Below, in pieces: positions 39,289 to 49,084 of a stretch of DNA of 64,000 nt (position 1 is the first letter of the stretch; each line of letters opens with the position of its first letter). The notes under the pieces are model-generated. The model saw only the letters and a list, made by a program, of their open reading frames with translations, did no database searches and was not told the DNA's origin. The stretch is from CAVSRC01 sp963730325 (lineage in GTDB: Bacteria > Pseudomonadota > Alphaproteobacteria > Rhizobiales > Kaistiaceae), in the NCBI GenBank assembly GCA_963730325.1, contig CAVSRC010000003.1:33198-97197 (forward strand). The letters are read 5' to 3'. A program made the position numbers and the translations under genes.

Positions 39289-41332
39289 GGCGCCGCTCCA
39301 ATCGCCTGCGCATCAGGCACGTCCCTTCCCTCCGCGCGCATCTCGGCGAGGCCCACGGCCAGGTCCGCGATAGCGACGATCTTCTATCTCCTTGACCGCC
39401 GCTGCCGGCATGCACCCGTTCGGTATCGTCGCTGCTGCTGCGCGCGATCACCACCGCGGCAATCGCGACCACGACAGGCGATCGCCAGCCACCAGATGTA
39501 CCAGACCATGGCGAAGCCGAACAGGCCGGCAAGCACGCCGACGGCGATGCCGAAGGCGCTGTTCTTCGGCATGGCGATGTCGCTCATAGGCGGCGGGCCG
39601 CTGCCAGGCGACGCCCTGTTCCTTCATGTCGGTGAACGGGTCGCAGGTCGTGCACCTCCGGGATGACGGCAAAGTTGTAGGCGGCCGGCGGCGACGACGT
39701 CATCCACTCCAGCGAGCGGCCGTCCCACGGGTCGCCGGTCAGGTCGCGCAGTTCTCGGCGCGCTTCTCGAAGCTGACCACGATCTGGATGACGAGCGAGG
39801 CCAGGCCGAACAGGACGACCAGCGCGCCGATAGCCGGCGACGATCAGCCAGGGCTGCCACGCAGCCGTGTCGTAATGCGCCATGCGCCGCGGCATGCCCA
39901 TGAAGCCCAGCACGTAGAGCGGCATGAAGGCGAGATAGAAGCCGATGACCCAGCCCCAGAAGGAGCGCCTGCCCCATATCGGGTCGAGCCGGAAGCCGAA
40001 CGCCTTGGGGAACCAGAGATTGAGCCCGGCGAGATAGCCGAACAGCGCGCCGGGGATGAGCATGTTGTGGAAGTGCGCCACCAGGAAGGTGGAATTGTGC
40101 ATCAGGTAGTCGGCCGGCGGCAGGGCGAGCAGCACGCCGGAGACGCCGCCGATGACGAAGGTGACGATGAAGGCGAGCGTGTACATCATCGACACATGGA
40201 AGCGGATGCGCCCGCGGATACATGGTGAACAGCCAGTCGAAGATCTTCACCCCGGTCGGCACCGCGATGATCATGGTGGCGATGCCGAAGGCAGCGTTGA
40301 CGTTGGCGCTCGACCCCATGGTGAAGAAGTGATGCAGCCACACCGTGAAGGAGAGCACCGCGATCGCCGCCGTCGCGTAGACCAGCGAGGTGTAGCCGAA
40401 CAGCCGCCGGCCGGAGAACACCGTCACCACTTCCGAGTAGATGCCGAAGGCCGGCAGGATCAGGATATAGACCTCAGGGTGGCCCCACATCCAGAACAGG
40501 TTGGCGATAGTTCATCATGTTGCCGCCCTGCCCGTTGGTGAAGAAGTGCATGCCGAACACGCGGTCGAGTTCGAGCATCGACGCGACGACCGTGATCGCC
40601 GGAAACGCGAAGGCCATCAGGATGCTGGTGCACAGCGCCGTCCAGCATGAACAGCGGCATGCGCATCAGCGTCATGCCCGGCGCCCGCTCCTTGAGGATG
40701 GTGACGATGAAATTGATGCCGGTGAGCGTCGAGCCGACGCCGGAAATCAGCACCGCCCAGACCCAGTAGTCGACGCCGATGTCCGGGCTGTAGGCGATCT
40801 CGGAATAGGGCGGATAGGCGGTCCAGCCGGCGGTCGAGAACTTGCCGATGACCAGCGAGACCATGACCAGCGCGGCGCCGGCCACCGTCAGCCACAGGCT
40901 CATCGCGTTCATGTAGGGAAAGGCGACGTCGCGGGCGCCGATCTGTTGCGGCACGACGAAATTGATCAGCCCGGTGAGGAACGGCATCGCCATGAAGAAG
41001 ATCATGATGGTGCCGTGCGACGAGAAGATCTGGTTGAAGTGTTCGGGCGCGCAGGTAGCCCTGCGAATTGAACGCGATCGCCTGCTGGGCGCGCATCATC
41101 AGCGCGTCGATGAAGCCGCGCAGCCAGCATGATCAGCGACAGGACGACATACATGATGCCGATGCGCTTGTGATCGACGCTGGTCAGCCACTCCTTCCAC
41201 AAATTGCCCCACGCCCGCTGCCAGGTGATGAACGCCACCACCGCCAGGGCGCCGCCGACAGTGACCAGCGCGCCGCCGAACGGCGACCGGGCTGTAGAAC
41301 GGCAGGGCATCGACGGTGAGCCGTCCCAACAT
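39285..41332 (-). pseudogene. cyoB: Cytochrome bo3 oxidase subunit I, about a dozen one-base indels
   Basis: Nearly all of CyoB can be read by hopping between frames: MLGRLTVDALPFYSP, WKEWLTSVDHKRIGIMYV, GARDVAFPYMNAMSLW, WGHPEVYILILPAFGIYSE, WLHHFFTMGSSANVNAAFG, GVLLALPPADYLMHNSTF, LTGDPWDGRSLEWMTSSPP and MPKNSAFGIAVGVLAG, including the haem and CuB histidines. Shifts lie near 41288, 41128, 41055, 40645, 40509, 40214, 39835, 39759, 39645, 39582, 39474, 39412 and 39365. All but 39759 are single-base insertions; no in-frame stop or key substitution accompanies them. Confidence 0.85.
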
Positions 41333-42247
41333 CAGAGACTTCTCCGCATCGCTGCTCGCCGGGTCTTCACTGTCGCGGTCATGGCAGTCCGTGATCTCGC
41401 TGTCGCCCCGATATTTTCCGATGATGCTGTCGAAGAGACCGGGCGCGACCTCTGCGTAATAAGTCACCGGCTCGGGCGCGCTGGGCTTGGCGAGCTCGGC
41501 ATAGGCCGCCTCATCGAGCGCGTTCGCCGAGCCGCGCACCTTGGCCACCCACGCGTCGAAATCCGCCGACGACATCGCAATCGCATTGAAGCGCTGATCG
41601 GCGAAGCCGACGCCGCTGTATTGCGTGTTGCGGCCGACGAAACGTGCCCGGCGCATCGGCGAGAAGGTTGAGATGGGTCTGTCATGCCGGCCATCGCGTA
41701 GATCTGGCCGCCAAGCGCCGGAACGAAGAAGGCGTTCATCACCGTGTCGGAGGTGATGGTAAGGCTGAGCGGCCGGCCCGCCGGGAAAGCCAGCTCGTTG
41801 ACCGACGCCACGCCCTGCTCAGGATAGATGAACAGCCACTTCCAGTCCTCCGCCACCACCTGAACCTCGAGCGGCGCGACGGCCGGGTCGAGCGGCTTGT
41901 AGGGATCGAGGCTGTGCGTGTAGATCCACACGTGAACGCCGAGCGACGACACGATGAGCGCCGGAACAATCCAGACCACGACGTCGACCGTCTTCGACAT
42001 CCACTCGGGCTGGTAGCGCGAACGCTTGCTGGAGGCGCGGTAGCGCCACGAGAACCAGAGCGGTCAGCGCGAAGACCGGCACGACCACGATCATCATGAT
42101 GGCGAAGGCGCGCAGCATGATGTCACGCTCGATGGCGGTGACCGGACCGCCCGCGGCGATGACCGGAAAATCCGCGAGCGTGCAGCCGCCAAGGGTAGCT
42201 GCCCCCACGACAACGATTGCCAGGGTAACCGTGCGGCGGAACGACAT
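41332..42247 (-). pseudogene. cyoA: Cytochrome bo3 oxidase subunit II, several one-base insertions
   Basis: A lipoprotein signal (AIVVVGAATLGGCTLADFP) and the first membrane helix are in one frame, then SKTVDVVVWIVPALIVSSLGVHVW, VAEDWKWLFIYPEQGVASVNELAFP and NAFFVPALGGQIYAMAGM in another, then FVGRNTQYSGVGFADQRFNA in a third. Extra bases near 42060, 41682 and 41641 explain these, and one more near the C-terminus is needed to reach the TGA that overlaps the cyoB ATG (TGATG). The lack of copper-ligand cysteines agrees with a quinol oxidase. Confidence 0.82.
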
Positions 42248-42615
42248 CAGCCCGAGGGGCCTTGACCGGAACCGGCCATGACGCTGGCTGCCGTGCCGAT
42301 GACGAACGATCCAGCCATGGTCACCCGCGGCCATGGGACCTCCTTCCCCCGGGCACCGTGGAAGCGTCCGCTCGCCGCCGTGATACCCGCTTCGGCTGCA
42401 ACCTTTGCACGGATATCGCGCGAGATGAAGGCATGGATGGCAGAGGTGTCTCGGCAATGCGATCCGCGCAGGGAAGGATGATCTGTTGCGCTCCGCCACG
42501 GACGAGCGCCGCAGACGAAACGAACCCACGCACGGAAAGTTCCGCCCGCCCTTTACCGGCGCCGCCGATTGCATCACACTTTTCCCGGGGAGTGGCTGCA
42601 AAGGGGGGGCAGACG
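42248..42615. other. Divergent intergenic region, cyoA / TIR gene
   Basis: This 368-bp gap should hold the promoters of the cyo operon and of the TIR-propeller gene. It contains copy A of the shared element at 42480-42526. I see no convincing small gene and no clear cyoA promoter. Confidence 0.6.
42480..42526 (+). repeat. Shared upstream element, copy A (before the TIR gene)
   Basis: GATCTGTTGCGCTCCGCCA followed by ACGAGCGCCGCAG and GAAACG resembles 45817-45862 at roughly four of five positions. It lies 90-136 bp upstream of the TIR gene start. It may be a promoter-proximal regulatory element or a dispersed repeat. Confidence 0.5.
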
Positions 42616-45600
42616 ATGGCCGCGCAGGCGGATACGTCGGGATTTACCTATCGCGCATTCATCAGCTACAGCCACCGGGACCAGGCCTGGGCGCGCTGGC
42701 TGATCCGCAAGCTCGAAGGTTACCGCATCCCCCGCGACCTCGCGGGCAACGACGGCGACCGCCGGCTCGGCACCTTTTTCCGCGACCGCGACGAGGCGGC
42801 TGCCGCCGACGACCTTGCCACCGTCATCCGCCAGGCGCTCGAGACCTCCGAGCACCTCATCGTGGTCGCATCGCCGGCGGCGGCACGCTCCGCCTATGTC
42901 GAACAGGAAATCCGCGAGTTTGCCGCCCTCAACCGCCAGCGCGCGCATCGCGGCCGTATCCTGACGCTGATCGCCGACGGCGAGCCCAATGCGGACGATC
43001 CCGCGCAGGAGTGCCTGCCGCCGGCCCTGCGCGGCGGCCTCAGCGGCGAGGACGGCGCGCCCATCGAACCGCTTGCCGCCGATGCACGGCCGACCGGCGA
43101 CGGCAAGCCGCGCGCGCTCGCCAAGCTCGTCGCGGGCCTCATCGACGTGCGCTACGACGCACTGGTGCGGCGCGATCTGCAGCGCCGGCGGCGGATACGC
43201 GCCAGCATCGCGGCCGCCATCGGCGCCATCGTGGTGATCTCCGGCGGCGTGGCGTGGAAGTTCGTGGCCGACTCCCGCGAGCGCCAGGCGCTGGCCGCCG
43301 CGCGTGAGCGCGCCGACAGCCAGCGGCGCACCGTCACCGCGGTCAGCAATGCCGAACGCGCCAAGGCGCTGCTTGCCGCCGGCAACAAGGACGGCGCCGT
43401 GCAACTGGCGCAACAGAGCCTGCCGGACGACGGCTCCCTGCCCTTCATCCCGCAAGCCTTTGCCACGCTCTATGGCGCCTATATGGGCGGCGGCGCGCCG
43501 GTCAACTTCGAGATTGCCGGTTCGTCCGGCCAGGACGCCGTTACCCTGCCGCTGGCGGACGGGCAGTTTCTGACCTGGACCGACAACGGCCAGGTGCGCG
43601 TGTGGTCCCCTGGCGGAGGCATCAGCTACGCCACCCAGTTCCTCACAGCGGGCTCGAGCCGCAAGCCCATCGTCTCCCCGAAGGGCGACGCAGTGTTCAT
43701 CCCCGCCATTGCGAACGACATCCGCTACCGCGTCGCCGCGCATGCCTGGGACGAGGTCGACGTCGCACCCGTCGAAGTAGGCGGCGTCGGAGGCGAGCCG
43801 GAGGTGTTGCAGGCGATCGACGCCGCCACCCTGCTCGGCTGCGAGCGACACACGCTCTTCGAGCTGACCCTGCCGCCCAAGGGCAGCGGACCCTCCGCGG
43901 TTGCCTGGCAGACCGACCTCGACCTCACCGGTTTCAGCTGCGACGGCCTGGCGACGGGCGCCGACGGCACCATCTACGTCGCCTCCGGCGGGACAATCGT
44001 CGCGGTCGATCCCGAGACGCGCAAGGAAACCCGGCGCTACGAGGGGGCCGGCACCTTTCTGGTCGGCATTGACGTGCACGGCGACCGCCTGGAGGCGCGC
44101 GGGATCAGCGAGTCGGCGATCTTCCACCTGGGGAGCGACGAGCCGCCGCTCAAGCTGACGCAGTCCAAGTCGGCATGGCTGCTCGGTCCGCACGGCCGCT
44201 ACGCCACCACCACCGACATCATGGCCGAACAGCTCACCGTCCACGATCTGGCCAGCGGCACCAAGACGACGGTCGCGTGCAGCCTCTGCTCGCTGGTCGG
44301 CTACAGCGACAACTCGCTGCTGGTGCTCGAGGACAATCGCGTCGTGCAGCGCAGACTGCCGTCGGCAGAACCGGTGGCGACCGTCCACGAGTTTCGGACG
44401 CGTGTCGACGACACCCAATTCATCGCCGATCGCGGCATCCTGATCGGCATCCGAAGTCTGCAGCCGGAGACAATCGTCAAGCTGGGCGACCGCCCGAAGG
44501 GCATCCTGGTCGACCGCGTCAACACCGGAGATCAGCTCCTGTCGAGTGCCGCATTCCTGAACGACGATGCGGCCGTGCTGGTCGAGACCGAGCGGACCGG
44601 CCCGGCCGGTTCGATCACCGGCCGCACCATGGCGCGGATCGTCCCTGCCGTGGATGGTGGCGGCGAACCCTTGTGGGAGCGCGACATCAGCGGCACCGGG
44701 CCGACCGGCTACGGCAGCGTCGACACGCTCGGCCACAACCTCATCGCCGTGACGAAACCGCAATCGATGATGTCGTGGCCCGCCAGCGTCGAGGTCATGG
44801 CACCGCTGGACAACGCCACGGTCCTGAAACAGGACGTGCTTTCCGATCCGGCGAGCGATGCGTCGGGCAACCGCTTCGTCATGGACGGCAAGGACGGGAT
44901 CGCGGTCGTCGATCTGGTCAAGCGCGAGAGCCGGACCATAGCGGCCAACGCCATCGACTGGCAGGTGGCCGGCGAGCGCCTGTTGATCGCGACCGGCGAC
45001 GGCACCATCGCCATCTACGACCTGACGGCGGACGACCCGACCGCCGCAGTCAAGAAACTCGTCATGCTCGGCGGCTTCGGAGCGTTTTGCGCGGCGGCGG
45101 ACGACGACACGCTGTTTGCCCTGACCGCATCGAAGACCGAGGTCTTCCTGGAGCGTTGGTCGCTCGCCGACGCCGCGCGCACCGCCCAGACGACCATCGA
45201 CCAGAAGGAATCGGCCGACATCGTCGAGGAGCTGGCCTTTTTCGCGACGTTCGATCGCGCGATGCGTCTCGGCCAGATCCGCTGCACGCCCGACAGCGTC
45301 ACCATCGACGGCGCCGACAAACGGGTGTCCTGGGACGCCAGCGGCCCGGCCAGGCTGGTGCCCAAGGTCGATGTCGCCGAGCAGACACCGGCAGAGGACG
45401 CGGACGTGCCGGCGCCCTCGCCACAGGCGTTGCAGGACGCCAGACTGGTGACCATCGACAACGTCGCGGCGTTGCGCGGCCGCGACGGCACATGGCTCTT
45501 CAGGACGCCCAAGCAGGAGGCGAAGGTCTCGGCGGCCGTGCTGTTGCGCAAGCACGGCTGGGTCGCGATCGGCCTTGAGAACGGCCACTTGCGGGTGTGG

Positions 45601-45789
45601 AGCGTCACGACACCGGCGGCGCCGCTGATCGACATTGCCGCCCATCAGGCGCGCATCGACTCGCTCGCCGTCAACCCCGCCGAAACCGAGATGCTGACCG
45701 CCGATGGCGGCGGCCGGGTGCGGCTGTGGCCGGTCTTTTCGGTGGCGGCGTTGATCGCGCACGCCGCCGAGGTCGTGCCGCACCAGTGA
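42616..45789 (+). CDS. TIR-domain, transmembrane, beta-propeller protein
   Basis: The 1057-residue protein has an N-terminal TIR_2 domain (about 12-120): RAFISYSHRDQAWARWL, the basic RIPRDL loop, TFFRDRDEAAAADDL and SEHLIVVASPAAARSAYVEQ. A basic stretch and one membrane helix follow (about 197-216). The remaining 800 residues look like degenerate WD40/PQQ-type blades (GQVRVWSPGGG, GHLRVWSVTTP, GGRVRLWPVFS), probably extracytoplasmic. ATG 42616 follows AAGGGGGGG. TIR domains of bacteria often cleave NAD in defence or signalling, but this design suggests an envelope sensor with a cytoplasmic TIR output. No partner gene is adjacent except the SulP transporter. Confidence 0.85.
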   Translation: MAAQADTSGFTYRAFISYSHRDQAWARWLIRKLEGYRIPRDLAGNDGDRRLGTFFRDRDEAAAADDLATVIRQALETSEHLIVVASPAAARSAYVEQEIREFAALNRQRAHRGRILTLIADGEPNADDPAQECLPPALRGGLSGEDGAPIEPLAADARPTGDGKPRALAKLVAGLIDVRYDALVRRDLQRRRRIRASIAAAIGAIVVISGGVAWKFVADSRERQALAAARERADSQRRTVTAVSNAERAKALLAAGNKDGAVQLAQQSLPDDGSLPFIPQAFATLYGAYMGGGAPVNFEIAGSSGQDAVTLPLADGQFLTWTDNGQVRVWSPGGGISYATQFLTAGSSRKPIVSPKGDAVFIPAIANDIRYRVAAHAWDEVDVAPVEVGGVGGEPEVLQAIDAATLLGCERHTLFELTLPPKGSGPSAVAWQTDLDLTGFSCDGLATGADGTIYVASGGTIVAVDPETRKETRRYEGAGTFLVGIDVHGDRLEARGISESAIFHLGSDEPPLKLTQSKSAWLLGPHGRYATTTDIMAEQLTVHDLASGTKTTVACSLCSLVGYSDNSLLVLEDNRVVQRRLPSAEPVATVHEFRTRVDDTQFIADRGILIGIRSLQPETIVKLGDRPKGILVDRVNTGDQLLSSAAFLNDDAAVLVETERTGPAGSITGRTMARIVPAVDGGGEPLWERDISGTGPTGYGSVDTLGHNLIAVTKPQSMMSWPASVEVMAPLDNATVLKQDVLSDPASDASGNRFVMDGKDGIAVVDLVKRESRTIAANAIDWQVAGERLLIATGDGTIAIYDLTADDPTAAVKKLVMLGGFGAFCAAADDDTLFALTASKTEVFLERWSLADAARTAQTTIDQKESADIVEELAFFATFDRAMRLGQIRCTPDSVTIDGADKRVSWDASGPARLVPKVDVAEQTPAEDADVPAPSPQALQDARLVTIDNVAALRGRDGTWLFRTPKQEAKVSAAVLLRKHGWVAIGLENGHLRVWSVTTPAAPLIDIAAHQARIDSLAVNPAETEMLTADGGGRVRLWPVFSVAALIAHAAEVVPHQ

Positions 45790-45816
45790 GCCGGACCGGA
45801 TCGCGCCCAAAAGGTC

Positions 45817-45862
45817 GATTTGTTGCGCCCCGCCATTGACGGGCCGCAGGTCAAACGGGAAC
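45817..45862 (+). repeat. Shared upstream element, copy B (before the SulP gene)
   Basis: GATTTGTTGCGCCCCGCCA followed by TTGACGGGCCGCAGGTCAAACG resembles copy A at 42480-42526. It lies 79-124 bp upstream of the SulP gene start, a similar distance to that of copy A from its gene. Confidence 0.5.
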
Positions 45863-45940
45863 ACTCGCGAAAAGGAAGAAGCGGCCCGCCGAATCCGCAG
45901 CGGGGCCGGCAGCGATCGCGCCAGGACCTGACGGGGGCCA

Positions 45941-48163
45941 ATGGAACCTGCCTCGCATTCGCCGACGGCCGGCGAAGCCGGAAGCCGTTTGGCACACAGC
46001 ATCGCCGTCGGCGTGGTGTGCGGGCTGGTCGCGATCGTCCAGTCGATCGGCTTCGGCACGCTCCTGTTCTCGGCGCTTCCTGCCTCGTTTTCGTCGAGCG
46101 GCGCCGGCATGGCGCTGTTCACCGGAGCGGCCATCGCGGTGCTGCTGCCCTTCATCAGCTCGGCGCGCGGCGTGATCGGCATCGCGCAGAGCGTTCCCAC
46201 CGCCGCTCTTGCCGGGGTCGTCGGCGCCATCGGCGCTCAGGTTGCGCCGGGCAACGACCACGCATTGCTGGCAACGGTGGTCGCGGCCGTCGCGCTGACC
46301 ACGCTCACCATCGGCGCCACCACCTGGCTGCTCGGCTTTTTTCAACTGAGCCGCTTCATCCGCTTCATCCCCTTTCCGGTGATCGGCGGATTCCTTGCCG
46401 GCTCCGGCTGGCTGGTCTTCGTCGGCGGCATCGACGCCATTGCCGGTGGAGATGTCTTCAGCGCCCCGTTGCAGATGCTGGCCCAGCCGACCATGGTCGG
46501 CCGCCTGCTGTCCGCCGCCGGCCTGATCGCGGTCATCGCCCTGGTCGAGCGGCTGAGCGCCGGCTGGCGGCTGGCTCTGCCGGCGACCATCGCCGCGGCC
46601 CTGCTGCTCTTCAATCTCGTCATCTGGCTGACGGGAACCCCGCACGAGACCTTGCGCGCCGCACACTGGCTCATGGCCCTGCCCAGCGGCCATGCCTTGT
46701 GGCCGCCCGTGTCTCCGGCCGACCTGGCGCTGGTCGACTGGCAGGCGATCGCCCGCCAGACGCTGCCGCTGGCGACCGTTCCGCTGCTCGCCATCATCGC
46801 CACGCTGATGAACGCCACCGGCATCGAACTGGAGGAGCGCCGCGACCTCGACCTCGACCGGGAACTGCGCGCGGTGGGCATCGGCAATCTCATCGCCGGC
46901 GCCGGCGGCGGCATTCCCGGCTACCACTCCCTGTCGGGCACCATTCTCGCCGGGCGCCTGGGCGCAAGCAGCGCCGGGGTCGGCATCACCGTTGCCGCCT
47001 GCTGCGCCGCCGCCGCGGTCTTCGGCCCGCAGATCCTGTCGCTGGTGCCGACCCCGCTGCTCGGCGGCATTCTGGTGTGGATCGGCGGCGGGCTGATGCA
47101 CCAATGGCTGGTCGCCTCGCATGCCCGCCTCGCCCGCCCCGAATACGCCGTCGTCGTCCTCATCTTCGCGGTGATCGCCTTCGTCGGCTTCGCCTGGGGC
47201 ATCCTGCTCGGGCTGATCGCCGCCGCCGTCCTGTTCGCCGTCGAATACGGCCGCGTCGACATCGTTCGCTACACGTTGACCGGCCGCGACTACCAGACCA
47301 GCGCCGTCGCCTCCGACGAGCGGCGCGAGGTGCTGCACGACAACGGCGAGGCGATCCTGCTGCTCCGCCTTCAGGGCTATCTGTTCTTCGGCACCGCCGA
47401 ACGGCTGCGCAAGCGCATCCTGGAGCGTCTGGACGACGCCAGCGAGGCCGGCATCCGCTTTCTGGTCATCGACCTCGACCGGGTCAGCGGCCTCGATTCT
47501 TCCGCCGTGCTCTCCTTCGTCCGCCTGGCGCAAATGGCGGCGCCCGCCGGCTTCACCCTGGTTCTCACCGGCATGTCGGGCGAGGTTCACAAGGCGATGC
47601 TGCGCGGCGGGCTGGAGCATGGCGAGGCGAGCCCCGTGCGCATCGAGCCGAGCTTCGACCACGGGGTGGAGTGGTGCGAGAACGCGCTGCTCGCCGAAGT
47701 CGCGCCCAAGCTGGCGACAGCGCTGAGCCGGCCGGCCCGCGACATCCTGATGAGCGTCGTCGGCGACGAGACCTCCGCCGAGGCCCTCATGCCCTATTGC
47801 GAGCGCATCGAGATCGCCGCCGGGGACACGTTGATCGCCCAGGGCAAGCCCTCCGACGACATCTTCTTCATCGAGGCCGGCCGCGCCGCCGTGGAACTCG
47901 GGAGCGGCAGCCACAGCATTCGCCTGGCAACGCTTTCCCACGGCGCCATCGTCGGCGAGATCGCTTTCTATCTCTCGGTGCCGCGCTCCGCTTCGGTGGT
48001 CGCCGAGAGCCCACTCGTCGCCTGGCGCTTCAGCCGCGCCAACCTCGAGCGGCTGCGCGCTGCCGAGCCGGAGATCGCCGCCCGCTTCCACGAGGGGCTG
48101 GCCGCCATGCTCGCCGACCGCCTGACGCGCACCAACCGGCTGATCCAGCTTATGGCCGATTGA
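45941..48163 (+). CDS. SulP-family anion transporter with STAS and cyclic-nucleotide-binding domains
   Basis: The 740-residue protein has a SulP membrane region (about 20-440: FQLSRFIRFIPFPVIGGFLAG, GNLIAGAGGGIPGYHSLSGT), a STAS domain (about 455-565: LFFGTAERLRKRI, FLVIDLDRVSGLDSSAVLSF) and a C-terminal cNMP-binding domain (about 610-730: DTLIAQGKPSDDIFFIEAGRA, GAIVGEIAFYLSVPRSASVVA). SulP proteins move sulfate, bicarbonate or other anions; the cNMP domain suggests gating by a cyclic nucleotide, though the phosphate-binding arginine is only a plausible match (PRSASVVA). The gene stops 6 bp before convergent tam. Confidence 0.9.
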   Translation: MEPASHSPTAGEAGSRLAHSIAVGVVCGLVAIVQSIGFGTLLFSALPASFSSSGAGMALFTGAAIAVLLPFISSARGVIGIAQSVPTAALAGVVGAIGAQVAPGNDHALLATVVAAVALTTLTIGATTWLLGFFQLSRFIRFIPFPVIGGFLAGSGWLVFVGGIDAIAGGDVFSAPLQMLAQPTMVGRLLSAAGLIAVIALVERLSAGWRLALPATIAAALLLFNLVIWLTGTPHETLRAAHWLMALPSGHALWPPVSPADLALVDWQAIARQTLPLATVPLLAIIATLMNATGIELEERRDLDLDRELRAVGIGNLIAGAGGGIPGYHSLSGTILAGRLGASSAGVGITVAACCAAAAVFGPQILSLVPTPLLGGILVWIGGGLMHQWLVASHARLARPEYAVVVLIFAVIAFVGFAWGILLGLIAAAVLFAVEYGRVDIVRYTLTGRDYQTSAVASDERREVLHDNGEAILLLRLQGYLFFGTAERLRKRILERLDDASEAGIRFLVIDLDRVSGLDSSAVLSFVRLAQMAAPAGFTLVLTGMSGEVHKAMLRGGLEHGEASPVRIEPSFDHGVEWCENALLAEVAPKLATALSRPARDILMSVVGDETSAEALMPYCERIEIAAGDTLIAQGKPSDDIFFIEAGRAAVELGSGSHSIRLATLSHGAIVGEIAFYLSVPRSASVVAESPLVAWRFSRANLERLRAAEPEIAARFHEGLAAMLADRLTRTNRLIQLMAD

Positions 48164-48169
48164 GGTCGC

Positions 48170-48940
48170 TCACGCCCTGACGGCGACGATGAACAGGCGC
48201 GGGAAACGCAGCATCACCCTGCCATCGGCAAGCGGCGGATAGGCTTGCGCCAGCGCCGCCTGATAGCGCGCCAGAAAGTCCGCCTGCTCTTTCTGGTCGA
48301 GACGGGCGAGATAGGGGCGCAGCCCGGTCGAGCGCACCATCTCGACGATGGAAGCAGGGTTTGCCAGCGGATGATTGTAGAGCGTGTGCCAGATATCGAC
48401 GCGCGCCGCCCGCGGCTGAAGCAGATCGTAATAGTCGGCCGGCGTCCCGATGGCTTCGCGCGCGACCGGCTTACGGAATTTTCCCGCCCACGGCCCTTCC
48501 TCGGCCACCGACCGCATCAGCGCATGCGACGGCTCGGCGAGGTTGTCCGGCATCTGCACGGCCAGCACGCCGCCGGCCGGCAGCGCCACGAACAGGCGTT
48601 TGAGGACGCCCATGTGGTCCGCCACCCACTGGAAGGTGGCATTGGCAAAGAGGAGATCGACCGGCGCCTCCGGCATCCACGTCCGAGCGTCCGCCTCGAT
48701 GAAGGCGACACCGGGCAGGCGCTGACGCGCCGCCGCCAGCATCTCGGGCGAGGAATCGAGGCCGGTGATCCCGGCGCCGGGAAAGCGCTCCACCAGCAGC
48801 TCGGTCGAATTGCCCGGCCCGCAGCCGATATCGACGGCGCTGCGCACCTCGGCGAGCGGCACCGCCGCCAGCAGGTCGCGCGCCGGCCGCGAGCGCTCGT
48901 CCGCGAACTTCAGATATTGCGACGGTGACCAGGCGGACAT
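48170..48940 (-). CDS. tam: Trans-aconitate 2-methyltransferase
   Basis: The 256-residue class I methyltransferase starts MSAWSPSQYLKFADERSRPA, the Tam signature, and has the SAM loop AVDIGCGPGNSTELL, TGLDSSPEML and FANATFQWV. Tam methylates trans-aconitate, a spontaneous by-product that inhibits the TCA cycle. It stands alone, convergent with the SulP gene. Confidence 0.93.
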   Translation of the reverse strand: MSAWSPSQYLKFADERSRPARDLLAAVPLAEVRSAVDIGCGPGNSTELLVERFPGAGITGLDSSPEMLAAARQRLPGVAFIEADARTWMPEAPVDLLFANATFQWVADHMGVLKRLFVALPAGGVLAVQMPDNLAEPSHALMRSVAEEGPWAGKFRKPVAREAIGTPADYYDLLQPRAARVDIWHTLYNHPLANPASIVEMVRSTGLRPYLARLDQKEQADFLARYQAALAQAYPPLADGRVMLRFPRLFIVAVRA

Positions 48941-49084
48941 GGACCAAATCCCTTACAGGACCTTGCGAAACGGCGGTCGGAGCCAATCGATACAATTTTA
49001 ATTAATCGGCTAACGGCCCGCACATTCGCTTGGGATAAGTACCATTGGCACAAAAGGAGAGCTCCCTCCCGCAGCGAGGTTCCG

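Noticed and set aside
40211..41290. Programmed frameshifting in cyoB
   Set aside because: Shifts are too many, lie in unrelated contexts and lack slippery heptamers; insertion errors or decay fit better.
38381..42247. Calling the operon an aa3-type cytochrome c oxidase
   Set aside because: Order A-B-C-D, CyoD-type subunit IV, no CuA cysteines visible in subunit II and CyoB-specific segments point to a quinol bo3 oxidase.
42262..42615. Extending the TIR protein 118 codons upstream
   Set aside because: The extension is low-quality sequence over the cyoA promoter region; ATG 42616 has an excellent ribosome site and TIR follows within 12 residues.
42574..46230. A 1218-codon minus-strand frame opposite the TIR gene
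   Set aside because: The plus strand has TIR and propeller motifs and a strong ribosome site; the minus frame has typical antisense composition.
45851..48091. A 746-codon minus-strand frame opposite the SulP gene
   Set aside because: Asp/Gly/Gln/Arg-rich antisense of a membrane protein; no domain recognisable.
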